DNA of 64,000 nt, taken from positions 20,848 to 84,847 of the forward strand of contig JAFALY010000031.1 of the NCBI GenBank assembly GCA_019233975.1. The letters are read 5' to 3'. The translations under genes were made by a program, and so were the position numbers. The notes beneath the pieces are model-generated. The model was not told the origin of the DNA and ran no database searches. It saw nothing but the letters and a program-made list of their open reading frames with translations. The stretch is from Alphaproteobacteria bacterium (GTDB taxonomy: Bacteria > Pseudomonadota > Alphaproteobacteria > UBA9219). Positions 29,211 through 38,507 of the stretch are shown here, piece after piece; position 1 is the first letter of the stretch; every line of letters begins with the position of its first letter.

Positions 29211-30143
29211 ATGTCTCAGAAAACTAAACGCGTTCTTCTAATTGGCGGCAGCGGTCAGGTAGGGCAAGCCCTGCGCGCAGAGCCCTTGCCTGAAAATTGG
29301 GTATTTGCCGCTCCGCCGCGGGCCGAGTGCGACCTGACCGATCACGCCCAGGTGCAGGCCAGTATCAATAATTTTAAGCCTGACATCATCATCAACACCG
29401 CGTCCATGACCAATGTGGATGCATGCGAGAAAGATTCGGACTCCGCCGTTGCCGCCAACTTCGAAGGGCCTGCCAATCTGGCCGCGCAATGCTGCCACCG
29501 TGATATTCCGCTTATTCACCTGTCGACCGATTATGTTTTTGACGGCGCTGACGGGTCGCGTCCCTATACGCCTGATGACCCGATGAATCCATTGTGTCAT
29601 TACGCCAACACCAAGATGATGGGCGAAGAGTCCATTCGCCATGAAATGGCGTGGCATGTCATTTTGCGCGTGGCGTCCGTCTACAGCACCTATGGCACAA
29701 ATATTTTCTCAAAATTGCTGACGGCCATAGAAACCAAAGATGAGTTGCGCATGGTAACGGATCAGGTTGGATCGCCCACCTATGCGCCGGATATTGCCAA
29801 AGCGCTGATCCGTATTGTCGACGCCGTTATGGGTGGAAAATTCGACGCGTATGGAACGTTTCACTTTGCCGGCGATACGCCCATGACCCGTTACCAATTT
29901 GCGCAAGATATCATGCAGGCCTACGCCCCACATATACAACGCCTGCCAAAACTATTTACCGCCGTCAGCAGCGACTTCCCCGGCTTTGCAACACGCCCCG
30001 CTTACTCCGTACTCGACAGCAGTAAGTTGGAACGCGTTTATGGCATTCCCGCAAGTTCATGGAAAAAGGGCCTTGCCGAAGCGATCGCCATGCATGTGGC
30101 TGCCCGCGATGCACGCAACGCCGACCAAGCACAATCAGCCTAA
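29211..30143 (+). CDS. rfbD: dTDP-4-dehydrorhamnose reductase
   Basis: 310 residues from the ATG at 29211 (the frame opens at 29181, but this start puts the Rossmann fold at the usual place). Last step of dTDP-L-rhamnose synthesis. NAD(P) motif L-I-G-G-S-G-Q-V-G-Q-A-L near residue 10; S-T-D-Y-V-F-D-G; catalytic Y-A-N-T-K. Ten bases separate it from rfbA, giving an overlapping polysaccharide operon with the next three genes. rfbB and rfbC are not in this block. Confidence 0.92.
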   Translation: MSQKTKRVLLIGGSGQVGQALRAEPLPENWVFAAPPRAECDLTDHAQVQASINNFKPDIIINTASMTNVDACEKDSDSAVAANFEGPANLAAQCCHRDIPLIHLSTDYVFDGADGSRPYTPDDPMNPLCHYANTKMMGEESIRHEMAWHVILRVASVYSTYGTNIFSKLLTAIETKDELRMVTDQVGSPTYAPDIAKALIRIVDAVMGGKFDAYGTFHFAGDTPMTRYQFAQDIMQAYAPHIQRLPKLFTAVSSDFPGFATRPAYSVLDSSKLERVYGIPASSWKKGLAEAIAMHVAARDARNADQAQSA

Positions 30144-30152
30144 GGAGTATTC

Positions 30153-31037
30153 ATGACCACCAAGAAAGGTATTATCTTGGCGGGCGGCAGCGGCACGCGC
30201 CTCTATCCCGCCACCAAGGCCGTCAGCAAGCAATTGATGCCCGTGCATGACAAGCCGATGATTTATTACCCGCTGTCGACCCTCATGCTATCGGGCATTC
30301 GCGATTTTCTGATCATCAGCACGCCGCGTGATTTACCCTTATTCGAAGGATTGCTGGGCGACGGCAGCCAGTGGGGCATTAATCTGAATTATACCATGCA
30401 GGCAGCACCGAATGGATTGGCTGAAGCCTTTATTTTAGGTGCCCCCTTTGTCGGCCGCGACAGTGTCGCCATGATTTTGGGTGACAATCTGTATTATGGT
30501 CAGGGCTTGAACGTTCTGCTGCCTGAAGTGGCGCAAAAAGAAAAGGGCGCCACCACATTTGCCTACCGCGTCGCCAATCCGGAACAATATGGCGTCATCG
30601 CCTATAACGATCAGGGCGTTCCTGTTGACGTTGTAGAAAAGCCACCGGTTGCACCGTCCAAATGGGCTGTCACAGGGCTATATTTTTATGACAATCAGGT
30701 TGTCGATATTGCCAAATCCCTGAAGCCATCCGCGCGCGGCGAATTGGAGATCACAGACCTGAACCGCGTCTATCTGAAAAAGAATGAGATGGAAGTGATG
30801 CGCCTTGGCCGCGGCTACACATGGCTTGACACCGGCACGCATGAATCCTTGGCCTCAGCCAGTGACTTTGTCCGCATTCTGGAACAACGTCAGGGTTTGA
30901 AGCTCGGCTGCCCCGAAGAGATAGCTTTCGCCAACGGCTATATCGATGCCGAGCAAGTGTTAAAAATCGCAGGCCAGATGGGCAAAACGCCCTACGCCGC
31001 CTATTTGCGTGACCTTTTGGACCAAGATTATAAATGA
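30153..31037 (+). CDS. rfbA: Glucose-1-phosphate thymidylyltransferase
   Basis: 294 residues, the normal length. It makes dTDP-glucose from dTTP and glucose-1-phosphate, the entry to dTDP-rhamnose and related sugars. The nucleotidyltransferase signature is G-G-S-G-T-R-L-Y-P with K in S-K-Q-L-M-P-V-H-D-K-P-M-I-Y-Y; the metal site is I-L-G-D-N-L-Y; later G-L-Y-F-Y-D and R-G-Y-T-W-L-D-T-G-T-H. A ribosome site AAGGAG (30142-30147) precedes it. The next gene overlaps by four bases. Confidence 0.95.
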   Translation: MTTKKGIILAGGSGTRLYPATKAVSKQLMPVHDKPMIYYPLSTLMLSGIRDFLIISTPRDLPLFEGLLGDGSQWGINLNYTMQAAPNGLAEAFILGAPFVGRDSVAMILGDNLYYGQGLNVLLPEVAQKEKGATTFAYRVANPEQYGVIAYNDQGVPVDVVEKPPVAPSKWAVTGLYFYDNQVVDIAKSLKPSARGELEITDLNRVYLKKNEMEVMRLGRGYTWLDTGTHESLASASDFVRILEQRQGLKLGCPEEIAFANGYIDAEQVLKIAGQMGKTPYAAYLRDLLDQDYK

Positions 31038-32050
31038 CAATGCAGGACCTGCTGCCCCTCATCGCTATACTCAGCAGCCTTGGTGTAACGCTTATGCTGA
31101 CGGGATATGTGAGAGGCGTTTTACTGAAGCATAAAATTCTGGACCAGCCGAACGCACGAAGCTCGCACACTATTGCGGTGCCGCGCGGCGGGGGCTGGGC
31201 ATTTCTGCCCACCCTGATTGCAGCCCTGTTGGCTCCGCTTGCCATCACCGCCATCGCACCCATGCACCCTTATCTGCTGACCGGACTTATTTTGCTGGCG
31301 CTCATATCATGGGTGGACGACCGTTTCGATATCAGCGCCCGCATACGCCTCTGCCTGCACTTTGCGGCTGTGATCGTCGCTTTGTGCGATCTACCGAACC
31401 ACGGCCTTATTTTTGCAGGTATGATCCCGGCATGGATTGACCACATTCTGGTTGTTGTCGGTTGGGTCTGGTTTATCAATCTGTACAATTTTATGGATGG
31501 CATCGACGGCATAACCGGCGTTGAAACCATAAGTCTGGCTGTTGGCCTTTGCCTGCTGGGTGATGCAACGGGCGTTCTGTCCACATCCGATCATACTATC
31601 TTTCTACTACTCATCGGCGGCTGCCTTGGTTTTCTGGCCTACAACTGGCATCCCGCCAAGATATTCATGGGTGATATCGGCAGCATCCCGCTTGGTTTCC
31701 TGACGGGGTTTGGGCTTTTGTCCCTGGCATCCAACGGGCATCTGGTCGCGGCAATCATTCTGCCGCTTTACTACTTGGCCGACAGTGGCATCACCATAGC
31801 CAAGCGCGCCCTGCGTCGCGAAAAGATCTGGCAGGCGCATCGGCAACATTTCTACCAACGCGCCACCACCGGCTGTGGGCGGCACGATAACGTGACCATG
31901 CGTATTGCTGCCGCTAATTTATTCCTGATAGTGCTATCCGTGTGGTCGCTCAATCAACCCTTTGGCGCATTACTGGCTGCCTTGATCGTGGTTGCTCTTT
32001 TACTGTTTTGGATGCATACCAAATCTAAACAACAAGCCGCATCAACATGA
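31034..32050 (+). CDS. Polyprenyl-phosphate sugar-1-phosphate transferase (MraY/WecA/WbpL family)
   Basis: 338 residues and about ten membrane helices. It transfers a sugar-1-phosphate from a UDP-sugar to undecaprenyl phosphate, starting a surface glycan. Family motifs: N-A-R-S-S-H-T near residue 40, P-R-G-G-G, W-V-D-D-R near 95, the N-L-Y-N-F-M-D-G-I-D-G-I block near 150, F-M-G-D-I-G-S-I-P-L-G near 210, and H-R-Q-H-F-Y-Q-R near 270. The last motif and the WbpM-like neighbour point to the WbpL subgroup, which uses UDP-QuiNAc or UDP-FucNAc; this specificity is inferred. It overlaps both neighbours by four bases. Confidence 0.88.
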   Translation: MTMQDLLPLIAILSSLGVTLMLTGYVRGVLLKHKILDQPNARSSHTIAVPRGGGWAFLPTLIAALLAPLAITAIAPMHPYLLTGLILLALISWVDDRFDISARIRLCLHFAAVIVALCDLPNHGLIFAGMIPAWIDHILVVVGWVWFINLYNFMDGIDGITGVETISLAVGLCLLGDATGVLSTSDHTIFLLLIGGCLGFLAYNWHPAKIFMGDIGSIPLGFLTGFGLLSLASNGHLVAAIILPLYYLADSGITIAKRALRREKIWQAHRQHFYQRATTGCGRHDNVTMRIAAANLFLIVLSVWSLNQPFGALLAALIVVALLLFWMHTKSKQQAAST

Positions 32051-33972
32051 AACGTTTGCTTTCTTTTATAAAATTAAACCGGCGGTCGCTGGCCATGCTG
32101 CACGACACATTTGTGGCTGCCTTGGCGTATATCATTGCGCTGTATCTGCGCATGGGCGATGACATAGCAACATTGTCATTCGCCACCATTCTGACATCCA
32201 CCGCCATATTCACCGCCACCTGCGCCAGCATATTTTGGCTGAGCGGACTGTATCGCAGCATTTGGGCTTTCGCCTCGCTCCGCGACCTGACTGAAATCCT
32301 GCGCGCCTCTACTATTGCGACAGTCACTTTTGTAATCATCGCCTTCCTGCTGACCCGCCTTGAAGGTGTGCCGCGTACCGTACCCTTTATTACATGGTTT
32401 ATTATGATGGCGGGGCTCGGTGGTTCACGCATGGCCTTCCGCCTATGGCGCGAAAAACGCCTGAGCACCCTATGGCAACGTTCCGGCGGCGGGCGTGTCA
32501 ATGTCCTGCTGGTCGGCGCAGGCGATGAAGCGGATATTTTTATGCGTGCAATTTCAGCCAACCCGCAGGCCGCCTTTAACGTTGTCGGCATTGTTGGTGA
32601 AAATGACAAGCGCGTGGGGCGTTCCATTCACGGCGTTACGGTTCTGGGCACCCTTTATGAACTACCGGCTATTGTTGAAAAGCTACGTCATGATAATCGC
32701 GCACCAAGCAGGTTGATACTCACCCGCAATGTCAGCCGCTTTAACGGCGACCATGTTACACAGTTGCTGGAACAGGCCTCCGCCCTTGGCCTCAACCTCT
32801 CACGCGTGCCGTCCCTCACCGAAATTCGTGATGATGTCAGCACGGCACTCACCATGAAGGACCAACCGTTAGCCTTGGAAGATTTGCTGGGCCGTCCCGA
32901 AACCAAACTGAATCGCGAAGATATCAGCCGTTTAGTAAAAGGACGGCGCGTTTTGGTGACCGGCGCAGGCGGCACTATCGGCTCAGAATTAGTGCGTCAA
33001 ATCGTGGCTCTGGCCCCCTCAGTGCTTATACTCTGTGAATTCAGCGAGTTTAATCTCTATAAAATCGAGATGGAAATCCGCGAGTCCGTGCCGCAGCAGA
33101 ACTTGCGTGGCTACATCACTGACGTGCGCGATGCTTTGCGCCTAAAGCAATTGTTTGACACAGAAAAACCTGAGCTAGTTTTCCATGCGGCGGCTATCAA
33201 GCATGTGCCGATTGCCGAAGACAATATACGCGAAACGATCCTGACCAATGTCGGCGGCACACGCAATGTTGCTGACTGCGCACTGGCGGCAGGCGCACTG
33301 GCTATGGTGGTTATATCAACGGATAAGGCCGTTAACCCACCAAATGTCATGGGCGCCACCAAACGCCTTGCCGAAATGTATTGCCAGTCACTGGATATCG
33401 CTAGTCCGGCAACGCGTTTCATTACCGTACGTTTCGGCAATGTGCTGGGCTCCACCGGCTCTGTCGTACCCCGTTTTCAGGAACAGTTGGCCAAGGGCGG
33501 TCCGCTGACCGTCACGCATCCTGAAATCACACGCTATTTCATGACTGTGCATGAAGCGGTTGAGCTTGTCCTGCAAGCCTCAGCCCTTGGTACAGGCCCG
33601 AATGAGATACGCGGCAAGTTGCTGGTTCTGGATATGGGGCAACCCGTCAAGATTGCCGACCTCGCCAGACAAATGATCCGTCTGGCCGGATACAAGCCGG
33701 ATGAAGACATCAAGATTGTTTACACAGGGCTGCGTCCCGGTGAGAAACTATACGAAGAACTGTTTGCGGATGCGGAATCCCTGATCCCCTCCGGCGCGGA
33801 TGGCGTGCGGCTTGCCACGTCGCCTGTTGTCAACATTGAAACGCTGCGCGCGGAAATATCGGGTATGCTGCAACAGGCGCTACAGAAGGTAGACGATCAA
33901 ACCGCCCTGTTGGCGCTTATGTCTTTGGTGCCTGAATTCGCCGCACAACGCGGCATTAAAAAAGCGTCCTAG
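32047..33972 (+). CDS. Membrane-bound UDP-sugar 4,6-dehydratase (WbpM/CapD-like)
   Basis: 641 residues. Four N-terminal membrane helices (residues about 10-125) are followed by a degenerate first nucleotide fold (V-L-L-V-G-A-G-D-E-A) and a catalytic extended short-chain dehydrogenase domain starting V-T-G-A-G-G-T-I-G-S-E-L near residue 305. The usual Tyr of Y-x-x-x-K is replaced by Met (N-V-M-G-A-T-K-R), as in WbpM and FlaA1. It converts UDP-GlcNAc to the 4-keto-6-deoxy sugar used for QuiNAc or FucNAc. Its stop codon is directly adjacent to that of the convergent nlpD-like gene, with no base between. Confidence 0.9.
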   Translation: MKRLLSFIKLNRRSLAMLHDTFVAALAYIIALYLRMGDDIATLSFATILTSTAIFTATCASIFWLSGLYRSIWAFASLRDLTEILRASTIATVTFVIIAFLLTRLEGVPRTVPFITWFIMMAGLGGSRMAFRLWREKRLSTLWQRSGGGRVNVLLVGAGDEADIFMRAISANPQAAFNVVGIVGENDKRVGRSIHGVTVLGTLYELPAIVEKLRHDNRAPSRLILTRNVSRFNGDHVTQLLEQASALGLNLSRVPSLTEIRDDVSTALTMKDQPLALEDLLGRPETKLNREDISRLVKGRRVLVTGAGGTIGSELVRQIVALAPSVLILCEFSEFNLYKIEMEIRESVPQQNLRGYITDVRDALRLKQLFDTEKPELVFHAAAIKHVPIAEDNIRETILTNVGGTRNVADCALAAGALAMVVISTDKAVNPPNVMGATKRLAEMYCQSLDIASPATRFITVRFGNVLGSTGSVVPRFQEQLAKGGPLTVTHPEITRYFMTVHEAVELVLQASALGTGPNEIRGKLLVLDMGQPVKIADLARQMIRLAGYKPDEDIKIVYTGLRPGEKLYEELFADAESLIPSGADGVRLATSPVVNIETLRAEISGMLQQALQKVDDQTALLALMSLVPEFAAQRGIKKAS

Positions 33973-34962
33973 TTATTTAATAACCCCAACAGGGTCCACT
34001 GGTTTGCCCTGATACCGCGTTTCAAAATGCAACTGCGGCGTCGTGGCACTGCCTGTCTTCCCGACGGTGCCGATCATGTCACCTTTTGCCACGACGGCGT
34101 CTTTACTGACCAGGACACGGTCCAGATAGGCATAGGCCGTTACCCAACCATCTTCATGCCGGATCAGGATCAGATTACCAAACCCCTTCATCTCATTCCC
34201 GGCATAAACGACAATACCGTTTGCCGCAGCCGAAACGGGTGACCCCTTAGGCGCGCCAATATTCACGCCGTCATTGTTAAGCCCCTGCCCTTTGGGGCCG
34301 AACCCGGACAAAGTCGGCCCTTTAATCGGCCACTGAATAGCGAAGCTTGGGGCCGCGATCGTCCCTGCACTTGCCGTTTGTGTAGCAGAAGCAGCCGATG
34401 CAGCAGGCGCGACAGACTGCGGTGCATTCGTCGCATATACGGGTGCAGACGCAGGTTGCGTCGCCACGCCTGCCTGTGCTGTACCCGCTGAAGAAGCGGA
34501 CGACGCCCCACTGCCTGACAAAACAACAGGCGCGGCGGCTAAAGGCGCCGCCATTACACCCGCAGGCACAATATTGTTGTCATGATTATTATCGGGCTTA
34601 GTCGGTGGCGGCAGTGGTTGCGCCTCGATCTTATCAAGATTGACCTTCTGAACATCGCCCGATGGGGCGGCAACCGGCACAGGAGCGCTTTCGCCAGCAG
34701 CGGCAGGTAAAACCAATTGCTGACCGGCCTTGACGACAAAGGGCGCTTTCAGGTCATTCAGGACAATGATTTCGCGCATTGCCACATTATGGCTACGTGC
34801 AATCGTATAGGTATTTTCGTTCGGCTGTACCGTTATGGTGGGTCCGGCCATCAGACCGTTGCGTGACGGCAATTCTGCATCAGGCCCATGAAACATGGTA
34901 CAGCTTGTCGCGGTCAGCAGCGCCGAGGCCAGAAGAAACCGTACGGTTAATCTACCCAGCAT
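33973..34962 (-). CDS. NlpD-like LysM/LytM lipoprotein with degenerate peptidase site
   Basis: 329 residues from the ATG at 34962, which overlaps the serS stop by one base; a longer frame would run into serS. The N-terminus is a short signal with a lipobox-like S-C at residue 21, then a LysM peptidoglycan-binding domain (about 42-86), a long Ala/Ser/Pro linker, and a C-terminal M23 (LytM) domain. The zinc ligands are missing: the first His-x(3)-Asp is N-N-D-G-V-N, and the final H-L-H is Q-L-H-F-E. This is the EnvC/NlpD pattern, in which the domain activates amidases instead of cutting cell wall itself. Confidence 0.85.
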   Translation of the reverse strand: MLGRLTVRFLLASALLTATSCTMFHGPDAELPSRNGLMAGPTITVQPNENTYTIARSHNVAMREIIVLNDLKAPFVVKAGQQLVLPAAAGESAPVPVAAPSGDVQKVNLDKIEAQPLPPPTKPDNNHDNNIVPAGVMAAPLAAAPVVLSGSGASSASSAGTAQAGVATQPASAPVYATNAPQSVAPAASAASATQTASAGTIAAPSFAIQWPIKGPTLSGFGPKGQGLNNDGVNIGAPKGSPVSAAANGIVVYAGNEMKGFGNLILIRHEDGWVTAYAYLDRVLVSKDAVVAKGDMIGTVGKTGSATTPQLHFETRYQGKPVDPVGVIK

Positions 34963-36233
34963 TACGCGGCCTCTATCTTTGTTAGGCCGTTCATATAAGG
35001 CTGCAACACCGCCGGAATGGCAATCGATCCATCCGGCTGCTGATAGTTCTCCATAATCGCGATCAGGCAACGACCAACTGCAACGCCAGAGCCATTCAGC
35101 GTGTGCACAAACTCCGTTGCCTTTTCACCCGCCGCACGGCAACGCGCATTCATGCGCCGCGCCTGAAAATCACCACAGTTCGAACAACTGGAGATTTCAC
35201 GATACATGTTTTGTCCGGGCAGCCAGACTTCCAGATCATAGGTCTTGCGTGAAGCAAACCCCATGTCGCCCGCGCACAGAACAATGGTGCGGAACGGCAG
35301 CTCCAACCGTTTCAACACTGTTTCAGCGCAGTCCGTCATGCGTTCATGTTCGGCGTTTGACTCTTCTGGCGCCGTAATGCTGACCATTTCCACCTTGTAA
35401 AACTGGTGCTGGCGCAACATGCCACGCGTATCGCGCCCGGCTGATCCCGCTTCGGAACGGAAGCAAGGCGTGCGCGCCGTCATACGCAGCGGCAGTTTCT
35501 CTTTTTCAATAATATCGCCATTCACGACATTGGTCAGGGGTACTTCCGCCGTCGGGATCAGCCACAGACCGGTTGTCGTCTGAAACAGATCTTCTTTGAA
35601 CTTCGGCAATTGGCCCACGCCATATTCCGCTTCGTCACGCACCATCAACGGTGGAGAAACTTCTTTATAGCCATATTCCTGCGTCAGCATATCGAGCATG
35701 AAGTTGCCCAACGCGCGTTCAAGCCGCGCCAACGCACCGGACAAAATAGTAAAACGCGCACCCGACAATTTTGCCGCCGTGTTAAAATCCATCAGTCCCA
35801 GTTTTTCGCCCAAATCAAAATGCTCCTGGGCTGAATTGATACGCGGCGGTTCGCGGAAGCGGCGCACTTCAACATTGCCATGTTCATCCTTACCGTCCGG
35901 CACATCGGCAGCAGGAATGTTTGGCAGCACATCCAGCAAAGCCTTCAGACGCTCACCAAGTTCACGTTCGCTTTCTTCCAGTGCCGTCATCTTATCTTTG
36001 ATAGACGCAACCTCCTGCATCAGAGCGTCCGCATCGCCACCCGTACGTTTGACCTCACCGATTTTGCGCGACACGTCGTTACGCTTGGCCTGCAATTCCT
36101 GTAGAGAGGTTTGCGTCGCACGACGTTCAGCATCAAAAGCCAGAATTTCAGGCGAGACTGTCGAAAGACCGCGACGGGCCAACCCTTTATCAAAGGCTTC
36201 GGGATTTTCGCGAATAAAACGGATATCGTGCAT
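34962..36233 (-). CDS. serS: Serine--tRNA ligase
   Basis: 423 residues. A long N-terminal antiparallel coiled coil (residues about 30-105) that grips the tRNA-Ser variable arm is followed by the class II catalytic core: P-T-A-E-V-P-L-T-N, motif 2 [14 protein letters not shown] near 275, and motif 3 with [18 protein letters not shown] near 380. It lies between tatC (45 bases) and the nlpD-like gene (1-base overlap), the usual alphaproteobacterial order, though surE and pcm, often found here, are absent. Confidence 0.97.
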   Translation of the reverse strand: MHDIRFIRENPEAFDKGLARRGLSTVSPEILAFDAERRATQTSLQELQAKRNDVSRKIGEVKRTGGDADALMQEVASIKDKMTALEESERELGERLKALLDVLPNIPAADVPDGKDEHGNVEVRRFREPPRINSAQEHFDLGEKLGLMDFNTAAKLSGARFTILSGALARLERALGNFMLDMLTQEYGYKEVSPPLMVRDEAEYGVGQLPKFKEDLFQTTTGLWLIPTAEVPLTNVVNGDIIEKEKLPLRMTARTPCFRSEAGSAGRDTRGMLRQHQFYKVEMVSITAPEESNAEHERMTDCAETVLKRLELPFRTIVLCAGDMGFASRKTYDLEVWLPGQNMYREISSCSNCGDFQARRMNARCRAAGEKATEFVHTLNGSGVAVGRCLIAIMENYQQPDGSIAIPAVLQPYMNGLTKIEAA

Positions 36234-36277
36234 GGCAGGCCTTGAAAACGACGGTAAGGCCCTGACTATAAAACGCT

Positions 36278-37093
36278 TTAAGCCACAGGTCCAGCCACGC
36301 CGTCATCGTTTTGCACGCTTTCCGGTTTCTTTTTCTGCACCCAGCGTGCGCCCCATATGGCCATTTCATACAGAAGCATCATAGGCAGCGCGAGACTGAG
36401 CTGACTAAATACGTCCGGCGGGGTCAATATGGCTGCGGCGATGAAGATCAACACAACCGCATAGCGCCGAAAAGCAACCAGCTGGACAGCAGATACCAGT
36501 CCGATACGCGCCAGCAGAACAAGAATAACCGGTAATTCAAACGCGATACCAAAGGCAAAAATCACGGTCATGGACAGGTTCAAATACTCACTGACCCGCG
36601 CCTCCAACTGTATGGGTAAAGCTCCCGCATGCCCTGCGGCCTCAAAACTCAGAAAAAACTTCCACGCCAAGGGAAACACCAGATAGTAGGCCATGGCTGC
36701 GCCCATAATAAAAAACACAGGCGTCGCGATCAGAAACGGCAGAAAAGCCTTCTTTTCTTCCTTGTACAGACCGGGGGCCACAAACATCCACATCTGAGAG
36801 GCAACAACAGGAAATGCCAAAAAGCATCCCGTCCATAAAGACAGTTTGATGTAGGTAATAAACGCCTCGGTCAGTCCGGTGTATATCAGGCGGCGATGCT
36901 CACCCTCCGTCACCTGCGCCAGCGGCGCCACCAAAAAATTATAGATATCAGCCGCAAAAAAATAGCTGATGCAGAAACCAACGATGATTGCCAGCAAGCT
37001 ATAGATCAGGCGTTGCCGCAGTTCGACAAGGTGTGCCAGCAAGGGCTGCCGCGACGGGTCCAGCCGTGTGTCGTCTGGCAGCACATCAGCCAT
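36278..37093 (-). CDS. tatC: Sec-independent protein translocase TatC
   Basis: 271 residues from the ATG at 37093; the longer frame would overlap most of tatB. Six membrane helices. The family signature is complete at the N-terminus: [12 protein letters not shown] near residue 19, then [11 protein letters not shown] after TM2 and F-G-I-A-F-E-L-P-V near TM4. TatC binds twin-arginine signal peptides together with TatB. It overlaps tatB by eight bases. Confidence 0.96.
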   Translation of the reverse strand: MADVLPDDTRLDPSRQPLLAHLVELRQRLIYSLLAIIVGFCISYFFAADIYNFLVAPLAQVTEGEHRRLIYTGLTEAFITYIKLSLWTGCFLAFPVVASQMWMFVAPGLYKEEKKAFLPFLIATPVFFIMGAAMAYYLVFPLAWKFFLSFEAAGHAGALPIQLEARVSEYLNLSMTVIFAFGIAFELPVILVLLARIGLVSAVQLVAFRRYAVVLIFIAAAILTPPDVFSQLSLALPMMLLYEMAIWGARWVQKKKPESVQNDDGVAGPVA

Positions 37094-37325
37094 TGGGCTT
37101 GCTTTCTTCGGCTTTCTTGGCGGCCTCTTCGCGCCGCAGCCGTTCCGCAACTTCCGTTTCATAGTTCAGCTGGTCGAGATTGCCTTTGACCTCTTGCACC
37201 ATCCGACGAGCCTTACCGGTCCAACGGCCAAGCGCGTGCATGACTTTAGGCAAATCTTTCGGGCCGATGGCGACCAGCGCCACGGCACCAATAACAATCA
37301 ATTCAGGCCAGGCTATGTCGAGCAT
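37086..37325 (-). CDS. tatB: Sec-independent protein translocase TatB
   Basis: 79 residues from the ATG at 37325. One N-terminal membrane helix with the TatB-specific Glu in M-L-D-I-A-W-P-E-L and the hinge G-P-K-D-L-P, then an amphipathic helix and a charged tail (R-R-E-E-A-A-K-K-A-E-E-S). At 79 residues it is shorter than typical TatB proteins (130-170), ending soon after the amphipathic helix. Seven bases separate it from tatA; it overlaps tatC by eight. Confidence 0.93.
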   Translation of the reverse strand: MLDIAWPELIVIGAVALVAIGPKDLPKVMHALGRWTGKARRMVQEVKGNLDQLNYETEVAERLRREEAAKKAEESKPNG

Positions 37326-37332
37326 AGAGGGC

Positions 37333-37527
37333 TCAGGACGCCTTATCGTTCGGCGGCAAGGTTTTGGTGTCAGAACCCTCGGCGGTCTTGTCTTCACCAT
37401 TTAGGCCCGCCTTAAAGCTGCGGATGCCTTTACCCAGATCACCCATGACATTCGGCAGGCGCCCGGCACCGAAGATAATCAGTACAACGACGAGTACGAT
37501 CAGAATATGGCCAAAGCTTAGCCCCAT
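37333..37527 (-). CDS. tatA: Sec-independent protein translocase TatA
   Basis: 64 residues from the ATG at 37527, with AAGGAAAGGAA upstream. Single membrane helix (H-I-L-I-V-L-V-V-V-L-I-I-F-G), the hinge F-G-A-G-R-L-P, then the amphipathic helix G-K-G-I-R-S-F-K-A-G-L and an acidic tail. It forms the translocation pore or membrane-thinning patch. First gene of tatABC; miaA diverges with 73 bases between, which must carry both promoters. Confidence 0.95.
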   Translation of the reverse strand: MGLSFGHILIVLVVVLIIFGAGRLPNVMGDLGKGIRSFKAGLNGEDKTAEGSDTKTLPPNDKAS

Positions 37528-37600
37528 GACGCGTTCCTTTCCTTGAACAGGCAACGTAAATACAGCAATATCGGGGAGCAATATAGCACTGTTAACGCCC

Positions 37601-38500
37601 ATGTCCTTAGCAAAAATCATCCTTGTCGCTGGCCCTACGGCATCCGGTAAATCAGCCTTTGCCGCCGCTATGGCGGCACGGACAGGTGGCGTTATCATCA
37701 ATACAGACGCGTTGCAGATATACGCAGGGCTACCCCTCCTTTCAGCCCAACCAACACCAGAACAACGCGCGATGGCACCCCATAAACTGTATGGCACTAC
37801 GGATGCGTCCGAACGATCATCCGCAGGAAAGTGGTTGCGTCAGGCACAGGCCGCAATTGCGGAATGCCTGCAAGCAGGACAAACACCCATTATGGTCGGT
37901 GGCACAGGGCTGTATTTTCAATCCCTCCTGGGCGGACTGGCCGAAATTCCCAACATTCCAGAGGCCGCACATGAGGAAGCGCACCGCTTGTATATGGAGA
38001 TTGGCGAGGGCGCATTCCGTCAGAAGCTGGCCTCCCTTGATGCAGAGAGCGCAAGCCGCATAGCTCCCAACGACCGTCAACGCCTGACACGCGCGTACGA
38101 AGTTGCAATCCATACCGGCAAGCCTTTGTCGGCATGGCATAGAGCGTCAGTCGGTGCGGATTTAGGCGCAGGCAGCATCACCCTGCCCTATGCCGGTCAT
38201 GTGACAGTCGCCGTTGAAAGGCACCTGATTATGCCGGAACGCGATATCCTCTATCAGCAATGCAACCAACGGTTTCATGTCATGCTGGAGCAAGGTGCGT
38301 TGCGCGAGGTTGAAGGCATTCTGCCACGCCACCTGGATGACACCCTACCGGCCATGAAAACCATCGGCGTGCGTGAGTTGGCAGATTATTTATCCGGTAA
38401 TTGTTCGCTGGAAGCGGCCATCAGCAATGCGCAACAGGCAACTCGCAATTACGCCAAACGGCAAATGACATGGTTCCGCAACCAGTGGCCAAAGACCTAA
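37601..38500 (+). CDS. miaA: tRNA dimethylallyltransferase
   Basis: 299 residues. It adds the isopentenyl group to A37 of tRNAs reading UNN codons. Walker A G-P-T-A-S-G-K-S at residues 11-18; Asp in N-T-D-A-L-Q-I-Y; V-G-G-T-G-L-Y-F-Q-S-L near 105; R-Q-R-L-T-R-A-Y-E-V near 165. It lies on the plus strand inside an otherwise minus-strand scpAB-tatABC block, convergent with scpB (7 bases between stops) and divergent from tatA. Confidence 0.95.
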   Translation: MSLAKIILVAGPTASGKSAFAAAMAARTGGVIINTDALQIYAGLPLLSAQPTPEQRAMAPHKLYGTTDASERSSAGKWLRQAQAAIAECLQAGQTPIMVGGTGLYFQSLLGGLAEIPNIPEAAHEEAHRLYMEIGEGAFRQKLASLDAESASRIAPNDRQRLTRAYEVAIHTGKPLSAWHRASVGADLGAGSITLPYAGHVTVAVERHLIMPERDILYQQCNQRFHVMLEQGALREVEGILPRHLDDTLPAMKTIGVRELADYLSGNCSLEAAISNAQQATRNYAKRQMTWFRNQWPKT

Positions 38501-38507
38501 GGAATGC

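Noticed and set aside
37528..37797. N-terminal extension of the tatA frame into miaA
   Set aside because: TatA proteins start directly with the membrane helix, and a good ribosome site precedes the ATG at 37527.
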